62,000 nucleotides of DNA, taken from NCBI GenBank assembly GCA_905221605.1, contig CAJNDS010002097.1:1-62000 (forward strand), given 5' to 3'. This document shows, piece by piece, positions 28,516 through 38,945 of this stretch; the first letter of the stretch is position 1; each line of letters starts with the position of its first letter. The notes below the pieces were generated by a model, which was given only the letters and a program-made list of their open reading frames with translations, was not told where the DNA came from and made no database searches. This DNA is from Symbiodinium natans. Lineage: Eukaryota > Sar > Dinophyceae > Suessiales > Symbiodiniaceae. The position numbers and the translations under genes are program-made.

Positions 28516-28797
28516 ACTTGGAGGTTCATGGGTTTAGGGTTTAGGGTTTAGGGTTTTAGGGTTTAGGGTTTAGGGTTTAGGGTTTAGGGTTTAGGGTTTA
28601 GGGTTTAGGGTTTAGGGTTTAGGGTTTAGGGTTTAGGGTTTAGGGTTTAGGGTACTTTTGACTGTACTTGCAACCATATTAGGGCACTTGTGGGACTTGG
28701 AAGTGGGTTACAAGTACAGTTCTAATTGCTTAATAAGTACCTCAAAACCCTAAACCCTAAACCCTGTTGGTTAATAAGTACCCTGAACCTCCAAGTA
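28516..28797. mobile_element. Palindromic mini-element (family G) carrying telomeric repeats in both ends
   Basis: The left end ACTTGGAGGTTCATGG is followed directly by about 17 TTTAGGG heptamers (28,531-28,653). The right end ACCCTGAACCTCCAAGT (28,781-28,797) is preceded by CCCTAAA heptamers (28,742-28,765) and a repeated TTAATAAGTACC. An uninterrupted relative lies at 49,607-49,707. Confidence 0.7.
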
Positions 28798-29214
28798 GTG
28801 GAGAGAGCCAGTGGCTCCAGTGGTGCACGTGGCTAGGGTCAAGGGGCTTTAAGGTTTTGGAGTTACGGTTTTAGGGTTTTAGGGCTTAGGGGTTTTCAGG
28901 TTTTGGGGTTAAGGTTTAGGGTTTTAGGGTTTTGGGGTTCTAGGGGTTCTAGGGTTTGGGGGTTTGGAGTTCTAGGGTTTTAGGGTTTTGGGGTTTTGGG
29001 GTTCTAAGGTTATAGGGCTTTGGGGTTCTAGGGTTCTAGGGTTCTGGGGTCTTGGGGCTTTAAGGTTCTAGGGTTCTAGGCTTCTAGGGTTCTAGGGTTC
29101 TAGGGCTCTACGGTTGCTAGGGGCCCTAAACCTGAACAACCTTTGCAGGGAACCAAGGGTCATTGATCGAGGCAGGGTTTATTCGGAATATTGGGATGTG
29201 GGCCTTAAGCCCTT

Positions 29215-29307
29215 CTGGTAGCCCAGTAACCGTATTATCATAGGGGTAGCCTTTTTGGAGACGAACCTTGAGCCAAACAGAGGGAAGGCACCACCGGGCT
29301 ACCAAGC
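29215..29307. mobile_element. MITE-like element, family H
   Basis: Inverted ends CTGGTAGCCCAGT and CCGGGCTACCAAG. A second copy with similar ends lies at 56,541-56,653. No coding capacity. Bases 29,267-29,277 also match the spliced-leader 3' end on the minus strand. Confidence 0.55.
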
Positions 29308-29336
29308 CTTATCTCACAAAGGCCAAGAGGGTGGTT

Positions 29337-29394
29337 GTCAAAATTAATTCTGGTCCCTTTTTGGATCCCTATTAGAATACGGCACCTAATATTT
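29337..29394. mobile_element. Partial MITE-like element, family C
   Basis: Carries CAAAATTAATTCTGGTCCC, then CCTTTTTGGATCCC, then ACGGCACC, the core order of family C. Confidence 0.5.
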
Positions 29395-30357
29395 AGGGTA
29401 CCCTAAACCCTAAACCCTAAAACCTAAACCCTAAACCCTAAACCCTAAACCCTAAACCCTGAACCCTAAACCCTGAACCCTGAACCTGAACCCAAGAGGT
29501 CAACTGGCACTCTGGTCCTACCAACGCGGCGAGCATGATCAGCGCCGTGGTGATCACAAGGCTCAACCTGGGTTTCGGTGGTGTTGACAAAGGCGCTTCA
29601 AGGTTCGGGGTTCAGGGTTCAGGGTTCAGGGTTTAGGGTTTGGGGTTTAGGGTTTAGGGTTTCGGGTCTAGGGTCTAGGGTTTGGGGTTTAAGGCTTCGG
29701 GACTGAGTTTAAGGGAATGTCCATGGTCTCTTTATGTGATCCCTTGCCTTCTTTAGGGGGTTCTGAAGTATGGGCCCTTGGGTTGTATTGGGAATATAAG
29801 AATTCCCTAATTAAGGGCCCGTTTTTCTGAGGGACAATGAAACTACCCTAATGGCTGACAGGATTCTCCGTCTCGTGCGGTGTTGGAGAGTTGTGTCGGG
29901 CTGTTGGCTCCTACAGTCCAGGGTGGGGTCTCACCTGAAGTCACGAAAAATCTCAAGCCCAAACCCTACAGAAGCCTCCGTGGGCTTAGAGCTCTAAACC
30001 CTAAGCCCCCTAAACCCTAAACCCTAAACCCTAAACCCTAAACCCTAAACCCTAAACCCTAAACCCTAAACCCTAAACCCTAAACCCTAAACCCTAAACC
30101 CCCCCCCCCCCTAAACCCTCTAAACCTCAAGGCTTGGGGCCGTGAAGCCACGAATGCCCCTTCGTGAGCCATGTAGGCCATGTACCTCAAAGATATCGAC
30201 TTGACCCCGAAAGTCATGCATGGGAACTGCCTTTGAAGGGGTAGAAGGAGGGACGCCTAGAAGGGGCCCTTCATCTTCTTTCCCTAAACCCTAAACCCCA
30301 AACCCTAAACCCTAAACCCTAAGCCCTAAGCCCTAAACCAAAACCCTAAACCCTATA

Positions 30358-30750
30358 TCACCCCGATATATACCTTTTATAGGCGACCAGCTTGGCCTTA
30401 TCCAAGCGCTGCTTGGGCTGAGCCTCCTCGGCCTTCCTTTGGTTGCGGCGCTGGCTCCGTACCTTCATTCCACACCAGAAGCACAGCTGCGTTGCCGAGC
30501 GAGAGCTCAAGTACACGCCGCACTGCTCGAAGTTCAGGCACTGCCAGCGAGAGCAGGCCCCTCCAGCGGGCGCCCCAAGACCCACATTCGGCAACAATGG
30601 AGTACTTATCGTCGATATGGATAAGAGGGAGCCCTTTTCCCTGCGTGCCGCAGAGAGACTCCCACAGAATGTCAGACTTGTGCCGTCGAGCCTTGTCCTT
30701 CTTCACGGGCGCGGCCTTCGCAGCAGGCGTCCGCAGGACCTTCCGCACCC
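30358..30750 (-). CDS. Gene fragment with zinc-knuckle-like motif
   Basis: Two minus-strand segments. The first (30,748-30,600) reads KVLRTPAAKAAPVKKDKARR then HKSDILWESLCGTQGKGLPL. The second (about 30,560-30,358) reads CSRWQCLNFEQCGVYLSSRS then ATQLCFWCGMKVRSQRRNQR and a Lys-rich tail, stopping at 30,358. W-x-C-x5-C-x12-C-x2-C resembles a RanBP2-type or other short zinc ribbon. The frame change near 30,575 (acceptor-like CTGGAG) suggests an intron. Telomeric arrays bound it on both sides, so it is probably an isolated small gene or a remnant. Confidence 0.4.
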
Positions 30751-31889
30751 TGCCAGCCCTTGGGGGTAGCAGCCTTTCCGCTCTTCACGGTCTTTCCTTT
30801 AGTCCCTTGATTCCTCGAAGCCCAAGTCCCAACCAGACCCCTAGCTTAAGGGTGTTTCGGGTTTAGGGTTTAGGGTTTAGGGTTTAGGGTTAGGGTGCGG
30901 GTGCATAAGGGTCTAGTGAGACCGCACACCTCCAAAGCCGAAAAACGCCCTCTTTCGGCAGTTCTCTACACTATTATCGCTTTCGGGATTCTGATTCCTG
31001 TGCGGATTTCGGGTGTGCAAAACTGGGGACAACATCTAGGATAATTAACATGACCCTTCAGGGTTTAGGGTTTCCTAAACCCCCGAAAGAAACCCACAAC
31101 AGGCCCAAGTGGCGGCGCATAGTCAACGGGGAAGAAGACCTCAGCCCCATCCCCCAGAGGCGGCCGGGGCGGGGGGCGGGGGGCTTTACTCTCTGCTTTA
31201 CCCCCAAGATACGACAATCCCTGGGACCAAAAATGAACCCTAAGCTTGGGTTTAGGGTTTAGGGTTTAAGGTTTAGGGTTCAGGGCTCATCGACCCTATA
31301 CTACTACATTTCCTGTTAAGGCACATAAGCCAACACCCCCACAGGGGGTTCATTTGGCCCCAAACATCCTGCCTAAAGAAACCTAAAAACCCTAAAACAA
31401 AACTAAAAACCCTAAAAAGCACCCTTCCTCAAAGGTGCTTTCTTCCCATGGGGTTTCAAGGTCAGAGTTTTCAGAGATTCGGGCTAGGTTCTTAAGACGC
31501 AGAGATGAAGGCTCTGGGGCTTAGGGGTTTAGGGGTTTGGGGTTTAGGGGTTTGGGGGTTTGGGGGTTTGGGGGTTTAGGGGTTTAGAGGTTTCGGGGTT
31601 TTGCGCACTTGCGCACCGTAAACCCTGAAGCCTGAAACCCTAAACCTGGCAACAAATTCATTGCCAAGGGACGGTGGCGGCCGTGAGCAGGGCCTGGTCA
31701 TAGGCTGTAATATAAAGTCGAGAAGGAAGAAAGTTGGGTTTAGGGTTGTAGGTTTAAGCTTTAGGGTTTGGGGTGTAGGGCTTGGGACGCGCAAGCAGAG
31801 GGTTTCGGGGGTTTAGGGCTACTCTTGGATGTTGGTATCTTAGCCAATAACAAGGCCTTTGCGAACATATGCTACCCCAAAAGCCCTAA

Positions 31890-32095
31890 CCCCCGAACCC
31901 CCTAACCCTAAAACCCTAAACCCTAAAACCCTAAAAGCCTGATAGCCTAAAAACCCTAAAACCCCAAAACCCCAAAACCCCAAAACCCCAAAACCCTAAA
32001 ACCCTAAAACCCTAAAACCCTAAAACCCTAAAACCCTAAAACCCTAAAACCCTAAACCCTAAACCCCTAACCCGAAACCCTAAAACCCCCAAATG
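31890..32095. repeat. (CCCTAAAA)n octamer array
   Basis: More than ten copies of an eight-base variant with four A residues, partly CCCCAAAA, flanked by seven-base copies. Confidence 0.9.
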
Positions 32096-33980
32096 CCAAA
32101 GGGGCCGCTTCGAGTACGCGATCGACGGATGGGCAAAAGACACGTCTTGAGAGATTGTGAACCCTAAGCCCTAAACCCTAAACCCTATAAACTCGAAACC
32201 CTAAACCCGAAACCCTTTGTGTCTACGCAGAAGCTCTTTTGTCTTAGAAAGTCTACTTCTTTTGCCCTAGAAGCCCACACATAATCTCACCATAATCCAC
32301 CTAACCCTACTTACTAAGTCAAAAGGGCTTCCAAGTCGGGTTTAGGGTTTAGGGCTAGTGGCTTAATGAGAGCTTCGGGTTGGGGGTTTGGGCAGCCTTG
32401 GGGTGCTTAAGAGATGCCGACGTGCGACCACGCACACGTGCATCGAGAAACCCTCAACCCTAAACTAAACCCTAAACCCTAAACCCTAAACCCTAAACCC
32501 TACAGTAGCAGCGTCTAGGAAATCAGGTCCGGGGCCGTGCATGCAAGGGCCATGCATCCTAGGTGGGATCAGGGGAACCCTTAAAAGGGAACCCCTTCTT
32601 AACCCTCTTCTGGCTCTCTTAACAAGGGACCTTATTCAGAGGGTCTATATACCCAAGGGTCCCCCTAATCCTATCCCCTAATGCAGGAAGAACTCTTCGA
32701 GTCGAACCTCTCATCCCCTCCGAATAATAACCCCCCCCCCTAAATACCCCATTTAATAGTGAAAACTCCCATTCCGGTTTAGGGTTTAGGGTTTAGGGTT
32801 TAGGGTTTGGGGTTTGGGGTTTGGGGTTTGGGGTTTAGGGCTTAGGGTTTAGGGGTTTTGGGGTTTAGGGTTTCGGGTTTCGGGTGTATGGGGAATTTTT
32901 AATATTTGGGGGGTAAGGCGGGGGGGGGGGGGGGGGGGAGGTAATGTTCGAGAGATTAGGTTTACTGAGGGTTCGTCGCAACCCTTGGGGCGCTATGGCT
33001 TCTTGGGTTTCAGGGCTTTGGGGATTCAGGGTTTCGAGGATGTAAACCCTAAACCCTAAACCCTAAACCCTAAACCCCAAACCCTAAACCCTAAACCCTA
33101 AACCCTAAACCCCTAGGGTTTGAGGGATTTAGGGGATTTGGGGCTTTAGGCATTTGAAGGTTCTTGCGGTTTCGGGACTTAGGGTCTTCGGGCTTCTGGG
33201 ATTTAGGGTGAACTCGAACCCGAGAAACCTAAGTTAAGGTCTAAGGGCTGTAAGTTTCTAGCGCAGAGAACCTAGCCCGCGCTAAAGACTAAACCCGGGG
33301 TCCAAGAGTGTGAGGCTCGCAGCACTGAACCCTCAACCCTGAACTCTAGTTCCTAAACCCTAAACCCTAAATCCTAAAGCCTCAACCCTGAACCCTACTT
33401 CCTAAACCCTAGCAAGCCACAAGCTACGCCTTGCGCATCAAGACTGAAATCTCCCACCACTCGCACCGCTCATGGTAGCCTGCGGAGGCCGCGGGCGCTC
33501 TGGGCTCAATACTTGGAGGTTTGTAACCCAATTAGAATTGTGGTCATAACCCAATTGAGTACTTCAGGACTCACTCATATAGAACCCTATTAGGGTCCTT
33601 AAAGGGCACTTATAAGTACACTGAAAACTGGGGTGAAATACGAACCGTGACCCCCACATATATGGGATCCGAAACACGACACACCCTCCCCCCAGGCCCC
33701 CCTCCGCCCCCCGTCCCGACTGAAAACTGGGGTTATATTGGGGTTGAGGATTTAGGTTTTGGGTTGGGAGTTTAGGGTTTAGAGCTGCAGGGGCCCTAGA
33801 TAGGGATGGGTCAAAAAGTACAGGAACTCAGGTTTTGAAACCAATGCCTTGACCAGAGTTAGCAGAGAAGGAAGGGGGGGGGGGGGGGGTGACTCGCAGC
33901 AGTAGGGTTTAGGGTTTAGGGCTTAGGGCTTAGGGTTTGGGGGCTTAGGGTTTAGGGTTTAGGGTTTAGGGGTTAGGGTT

Positions 33981-34080
33981 GGGATGTCCCCCCATATGCT
34001 AACAGTCCTTAATAGGGGTTAGAATAAGGGGTATTGTAATTATCCCTACTAAGGACAGGTAGTATAAGGGGGAACATCCC
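33981..34080. mobile_element. MITE-like palindromic element, family A, 100 bp
   Basis: The left end GGGATGTCCCCCCATATGCT and the right end AGTATAAGGGGGAACATCCC are inverted repeats extending about 40 bp inward (AACAGTCCTTAATAGGG against CCCTACTAAGGACAGGT). Further copies at 50,152-50,213 and 61,942-62,000. Confidence 0.8.
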
Positions 34081-34177
34081 AACCTCAGCCCTGTACCCTA
34101 ACGCTTCATCCCTAACTCCCACCCGACACAAAACGCAAGAAAGCTCGAGCTCGGTCCTTCTTCGCCACCCCACAAAA

Positions 34178-34299
34178 CTTACTGTTGGTTGGTAGGGAAT
34201 GGGGGAATGAGGTACCATATATCCCCTATGTACCCATATACCCTTTAAGGGATTCTATACGATACCTTATTCCCCCATTCCCTACGAACCAACAGTAAG
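34178..34299. mobile_element. MITE-like palindromic element, family D, 122 bp
   Basis: Ends CTTACTGTTGGTTGGTAGGG and CCCTACGAACCAACAGTAAG, nearly perfect inverted repeats of about 40 bp. A diverged copy lies at 40,383-40,490. Confidence 0.85.
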
Positions 34300-35069
34300 G
34301 AAAATAAGGACGGCCTGCGATAAGAAAGCCAACATAGGTCTTCCGCGTCTCCTTGTCCCACTTCCTTGGGAGGGGTGGTTTAGGGCTTAGGGTTTTTGGG
34401 GTTTGGGGTTTAGGGCTTGGGGCCTTGGGGGTATCAGGAACAACTCCAACTGCGTCTCTCGCGTTTAGGGTTGCATACTCTAGGCCCTGAAACCCCAAAC
34501 TTGAGCCCCCGAACCCAAACGCTCGACCCCTAAATGCCAAACTCGAAACACTAAACCCTAAACCCTGAACCCTACACCCTAGCTGAACCGAGTCATTGGG
34601 CTCCCTGGTTAGGATCTTATGTCTGTGTCTGGGGCCTCTTTCAAGATGTGCACTGTGCACGGGCCCAGGCCGAAGAAGCCCTGTGTAGAGCTGAACGAGA
34701 GGGTTTAGGGTTTAGGGTTTAGGGTTTAGGGTTTAGGGTTCAGGGTTTAGGGTTTAGGGTGCAGGGCTGAGGGTGCAGGGCTTAGGGTTTAGGGTTTAGG
34801 GTTTAGGGTTTAGGGTTTAGGGTTTAGGGTTTAGGGTTTAGGGTTTAGGGTGTAGGGTTTAGGGTTTAGGGTGTAGGGGGGCCAAATACACCCCTAGCAA
34901 CCCCTTAAACCTCAAAAACAGAAACCTTATATCACCTCGAACTCCTGAGCCCGAATGCCTAAACCCTAAACCCTAAACCCTAGACCCTAAACCCTAAGCC
35001 CTAAGCCCTAAGCCCTAAACCCTATAACCTAAACCACCACCCTAACCCTGCCATCGCAATAAGATCCAA

Positions 35070-35173
35070 CTACTTGGCTGCACTCAGGAGGGGAGCTATA
35101 AATTAAACTTTTAGCTGCCTTATTAAGAAACCCAATAAACCCAGAAAGGGTAAGGATCTAAAGTCACAGTAAA
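35070..35173. mobile_element. Interspersed short repeat, family F, copy 1
   Basis: Shares about 105 bp with 50,592-50,703: ACTTGGCTGCACTCAGGAGG, GCTATAAAT, TTTTAGCTGCCTT, AGAAACCCAAT, GATCTAAAGT and ACAGTAAA in the same order. Confidence 0.75.
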
Positions 35174-35885
35174 ACCCTAAACCCTAACCCTAAACCCTAA
35201 ACCCTACACCCTACACCCTAAACCCTAAACCCTAAACATAGAACTAGAAGTGGGTTTGCAGGAGCCATCTTGGGAGCGCAAAAGGTCCGAGTGGCCGGGA
35301 AGACGTCACAATCCTAGGCTGCGCAGCGAGTGCTTGGGCTTTAGGGTTTGGGGATTGGGGTTTGGGGTTTAGGGTTTAGGGTTTAGGGTTTGGGAGGGAC
35401 TCAAAAGCCGACCATAGGGTTTAGGGTTTAGGGTATAGGGTTTAGGGTTTAGGGATCGCTCGTAATACGCGACACCTCATACAAAAGTTGTCTGGCTTAG
35501 AGCAGGCAAGTGCTGAGTGCTGAAAACTCATCAGGGCCTGATGTGGTTTAGGGTTTAGGGTTTAGGGTTTAGGGTTTAGGCTTTAGGGTTTAGGTTTAGG
35601 GTTTAGGGTTTAGGGTTTAGGGTTGAGGGTTTAGGTTTTAGGGTTTGGAGTCTATGGCTTAGGGTTTAGGGTATACTTAGGAGCCCAAGAATAACCTAGG
35701 AGCACAAAGGGTGCCTTTGTTTCAAGGGCTCCGACTCGAAACCCCAAACTGGTCTAGGGTTTGAGTTGCTAGTGCAATTCCGATGCTTGAGGCCCGGGCA
35801 GTTTGACGTAGTTGCTTCTTTAGACATGTGTTTAGGCTCAAGGTTTATGCTGCGAAAAAAGCCTAGGCAACGGACCGACTCCCTC

Positions 35886-35988
35886 AGGGTCCATGTAGCT
35901 TGTTATTTATATATCTGAGCCTCAAAGTCCGAATGTAAAAAGTACTTTAAGGCCCAAGTATTCTATATTTAGGTACATGGGCCCTTAG
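35886..35988. mobile_element. MITE-like element, family J, copy 1
   Basis: AGGGTCCATGTAGC at the left and GGTACATGGGCCCT at the right are inverted. The interior is homologous in reverse orientation to 54,907-55,000 (CAAAGTCC..GTACT..AGGCCCAAGTATT). Confidence 0.7.
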
Positions 35989-36000
35989 GGCGAATAGTAG

Positions 36001-36090
36001 CCCTAAACCCTAAACCCTAAACCCTAAACCCTAAACCCTAAACCCTAAACCCTAAACCCTACACCCTACACCCTACACCCTACACCCTAT
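36001..36090. repeat. CCCTAAA array bounded by copies of the family J end
   Basis: About nine canonical heptamers then five CCCTACA variants. The flanks ATTTAGGTACATGGGCCCTT and ATCTAGGTACATGGACCCTT are near-duplicates, so the array sits between two copies of the same 20-bp end. Confidence 0.85.
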
Positions 36091-36237
36091 CTAGGTACAT
36101 GGACCCTTTGGGATTGTGCTTCTCCACGCATGTCATGTTGCAGGACGAGTCGCAGGGCCCAGAACAACGGACCGGCAATCAGCAACCTCGTCGGAAAAGG
36201 GATTTTCTGCCCCAAAAGCCTCAAGCCTCGGCCTTAA

Positions 36238-36340
36238 CTTACTTCTCCAATAACCAAGGGGAAAAAAAGGTTAAACTTTAATGTTCCTACTAAATAAGGA
36301 AACCCAAAAAGTTTAAAGTTCAACTAAAGGCGAAGTAAGT
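36238..36340. mobile_element. MITE-like element, family E, copy 1 (103 bp)
   Basis: Ends CTTACTTCTCC and GCGAAGTAAG. By eye it is identical, in inverted orientation, to 36,468-36,570. A partial diverged copy is at 58,543-58,615. Confidence 0.85.
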
Positions 36341-36467
36341 TAAACCCTAACCCTAAACCCTGAACCCAAAGGCTAAACCCGATCTAGCTGTTGGAACATT
36401 GTTCGGGACTGCAGAGTCCAGGATGAGAGCCGAGAAGACCGTCACCTTGCTTTGTCTGCTGGTGTTC

Positions 36468-36570
36468 CTTACTTCGCCTTTAGTTGAACTTTAAACTTTT
36501 TGGGTTTCCTTATTTAGTAGGAACATTAAAGTTTAACCTTTTTTTCCCCTTGGTTATTGGAGAAGTAAGT
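36468..36570. mobile_element. MITE-like element, family E, copy 2 (inverted)
   Basis: Reverse complement of 36,238-36,340 without visible mismatch; the 127-bp gap between them contains a TAAACCCTAACCCTAAA cluster. The pair can form a 103-bp perfect stem. Confidence 0.85.
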
Positions 36571-36678
36571 GTTCCGTGGCTTCTGGAGCGTCTTGGCTTG
36601 ATGCGAGGTTGCTTGTGGTGCGTCCTTTGCATATGTGGCAAGAGGGTAGAATCCAAATTGAAGTCTTCTTTTTTTTTT

Positions 36679-36700
36679 TTGGGGGGGGGGGGGGGGGGGG
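36679..36700. repeat. T-run followed by G20
   Basis: A T12 tract ending at 36,680 abuts an uninterrupted G run of about 20, next to a family C element. Confidence 0.95.
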
Positions 36701-36702
36701 AC

Positions 36703-36770
36703 GGGTCCTCGTTATAAGGTGCCGTACTTAAAATAGGGACCCAAAAAAGGGACCCTAATTGAGAAAACTA
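36703..36770. mobile_element. MITE-like element, family C (partial)
   Basis: Contains AAGGTGCCGTACTTA, GGGACCCAAAAAAGGGACCC and TAATTGAGAAAACTAC, the right half of family C. Confidence 0.65.
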
Positions 36771-36924
36771 CACGAATACTTGTTCAGGCATCACAAGGCT
36801 ACTGAGAGGACTTTCAAAGCTTATCTACCGACTGTGGTTCCGGTAGCAGTTTCTGGGGTTTAGGGTCTCGGAAAAAACACGAACTTGGCGGACGAGGGTT
36901 GTTCAGCAATATATACGGGTTAAA

Positions 36925-37020
36925 ACCCTTAAAAACCCTTAAACCCTTAAAGCCCTTAAAACCCTTAAAACCCTTAGAAACCCTTAGAAACCCTTAAAGC
37001 CCTTAAAGCCCTTAAAACCC
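36925..37020. repeat. CCCTTAAAA/CCCTTAAAG nonamer array
   Basis: About ten copies of a longer telomere-like variant (CCCTTAAA plus one or two bases). Confidence 0.85.
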
Positions 37021-37244
37021 TTTGGGAACTTAGAGCCCTAATCGAGGCTGTATCCAACGCCCACAACCTCAAACACTAAACAACCCTAAACCCTAAACCC
37101 TACCCCCCAAACCCTAAACCCTAGACTACCCAAAGCCCGCACTGTATTGCAAGTCCCAGGTGCAGGACGAGGCCGACCGCGGGCATTGAAAACTGCAAGG
37201 GGTTGGGACAGAGCTGGGAGATGTGGTACCTTGGTATGTTGGGG

Positions 37245-37440
37245 TTTATGGGTTTCAAGGGATTATGTAGGGTTTATGTAGGGCTTTGTAGGGCTTGTAT
37301 AGGGTTTCTATAGGGTTGAAATGGGGTGTATCTGGGGTGTATGTAGGGTTCAAAGGGTCTTGAGGGGTTAAAGGGTTTACAGGGTTTATAGGGCTTATAG
37401 GGTTTATGGGGTTTACAGAGTTATAGGGTTTAGGGCTAAA
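37245..37440. repeat. Degenerate GGGTTTATA/GTAGGG repeat
   Basis: Roughly twenty imperfect copies of an 8-to-10-bp unit related to TTTAGGG with inserted TA or GTA. Confidence 0.7.
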
Positions 37441-37569
37441 CCCTAAACCCTACACACCCTAAAGCCTGAACATTCTGGAAGAGCCAGCGATTGATTCCGT
37501 TTGGGGGTTCCAAACCCCGAAGCCGCACAGGGGGTACCATCGGTAGGGTCGGAACCTGGGACTTCTTGG

Positions 37570-37968
37570 TTTAGGGTTTAGGGTTTAGGAGGTTTAGGGT
37601 TTAGGGTTTAGGGTTTAGGGTTTAGGGTTTCGGGTTTAGGGTTTAGGGTTTAGGGTTTAGGGTTTAGGGTTTAGGGTTTAGGAGGCTTAGGGTTTAGGGG
37701 GTTTAGGGTTTCCTGAGTTAGGGTCCCTTTTTTGGGGAACCCATTATCAGGCGGCACCCTTTAACAAGGGATCCCTAGAAGGGAGCCTAGTGTAGAGAAC
37801 TATCCTCTTGGGACTCATGCACTACCTTGGCAAACCCTACCCGTATTGGGTTTAGGGTTTAGGGTTTAGGGTTTAGGGTTTAGGGTTTAGGGTTTAGGGT
37901 TTAGGGTTTAGGGTTTAGGGTTTAGGGTTTAGGGTTTAGGGTTTAGGGTTTAGGGTTTAGGGTTTAGA
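37570..37968. repeat. Two TTTAGGG arrays flanking a family C element
   Basis: Arrays at 37,570-37,712 and 37,848-37,968 (about 17 exact heptamers). Between them is a family C element at 37,713-37,802. Confidence 0.9.
37713..37802. mobile_element. MITE-like element, family C
   Basis: Left CTGAGTTAGGGTCCCTTTTT, middle GCGGCACC, right GTGTAGAGAACTA; follows the family order with inverted GGGTCCC/GGGATCC parts. Confidence 0.65.
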
Positions 37969-38280
37969 CGACGCAAAATGGATGTCGGCTTCCTCTTTGG
38001 AAGCCCTTTGCCACAGTTGCTACCATGGTGTCATACCAGCCAATGAGGTTCCTTGGGAACCCTTTCGGTCTTGAGCTACTCTATTCCGAAATGTGTAACC
38101 GTAAACCCTAAACCCGAAACCCTAACCCTAAACCCGAAACCCTAAACCTTAAAGAACCCCAACTCAAAAAAAAGGGGGGCAAACGGCCTACCACTGCGCT
38201 ACCAAGACGCGCGAAGTAGCTGTCGAAGCCTGGCTGGTTCAGGCATCGGGTTCAGGGTTGTAATCACCTACTACCCGCCT

Positions 38281-38395
38281 CTATACTACCCCCCCCCCCC
38301 CCCCCCACAGGCTCCCCCCCCCATAATTAAGGCTGTTTAGGGGTCATTAAGCCTAATTAAGGCTATTTAAGGGGGGAACCAAGGAGGGGCAGCAT
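38281..38395. mobile_element. MITE-like element, family B, copy 1, with C-run
   Basis: CTATACTAC, C18, then AGGCTCC and AATTAAGGCTGTTTAGGGGT, then the inverted ATTAAGCCTAATTAAGGC, TTTAAGGGGGGAACC and AGGAGGGGCAG. Copies at 51,805-51,901, 54,819-54,900 and 58,685-58,800. Confidence 0.75.
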
Positions 38396-38594
38396 CGAGG
38401 GGTAGTTTGGGAGTTCAGGGGTTTAGGGTTTAGGGTTTAGGTTTTAGGGTTTAGGGTTTAGGGTTTAGGGCTTTGGCATCTACGGGTTTCTGGGCTTTCG
38501 GGGCTTGGGGTTCAGGGTTTGGAGATTATAGGGTTCGGGGTTGCAAGGCTTTTGGGTTCTGTCGCAAGTGGATAGGGTTTAGGGTTTACCCTAT

Positions 38595-38945
38595 AAACCC
38601 TAAACCCTAAACCCTAAACCCTAAACCCTAAACCCTAAACCCTAAACCCTAAACCCTAAACCCTAAACCCTAAACCCTAAACCCTAAACCCTAAACCCTA
38701 AACCCTAAACCCTAAACCCTAAACCCTTAAACCTAAACCCTAAACCCTAAACCCTAAACCCTAAACCCTAAACCCTAAACCCTAAACCCTAAACCCTAAA
38801 CCCTAAACCCTAAACCCTAAACCCGAACCCTAAAGCCTAAAGCCTAAAGCCTAAAGCCTAAAGCCTAAAGCCTAAAGCCTAAAGCCTAAAGCCTAAAGCC
38901 TAAAGCCTAAACCCCAAACCCTAAAGCCTAAACCCCAAACCCTAA
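38595..38945. repeat. Longest CCCTAAA array, with a CCTAAAG block
   Basis: About 33 canonical heptamers, one interruption (CCCTTAAACCTAAA at 38,725), then about 13 copies of CCTAAAG at 38,832-38,910. Confidence 0.95.

Larger units (their letters stand above)
28800..30350. other. Gene-free repeat mosaic
   Basis: Degenerate GGGTTCTAGGGTTTTAG-type sequence at 28,860-29,120; CCCTAAA array at 29,400-29,480; degenerate TTTAGGG at 29,600-29,700; perfect CCCTAAA array at 30,009-30,100 ending in C11; and another cluster at 30,285-30,355. Two MITE-like elements (29,215-29,307 and 29,337-29,394) lie within. No coding frame. Confidence 0.8.
30857..36000. other. Gene-free repeat mosaic
   Basis: TTTAGGG-oriented arrays at 30,857-30,900, 31,248-31,285, 32,776-32,890, 33,904-33,975, 34,699-34,880 and 35,545-35,675. 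CCCTAAA-oriented arrays at 32,450-32,505, 33,043-33,115, 34,963-35,035 and 35,174-35,236. An octamer block (CCCTAAAA)n at 31,890-32,050. G20 at 32,919-32,938 and a G-run at 33,876-33,890. MITE-like elements are listed separately. No coding frame is supported. Confidence 0.8.

Noticed and set aside
32919-32938. G20 run as a regulatory quadruplex
   Set aside because: Homopolymers occur at many places, often at mini-element ends, with no gene nearby; slippage is the simpler explanation.
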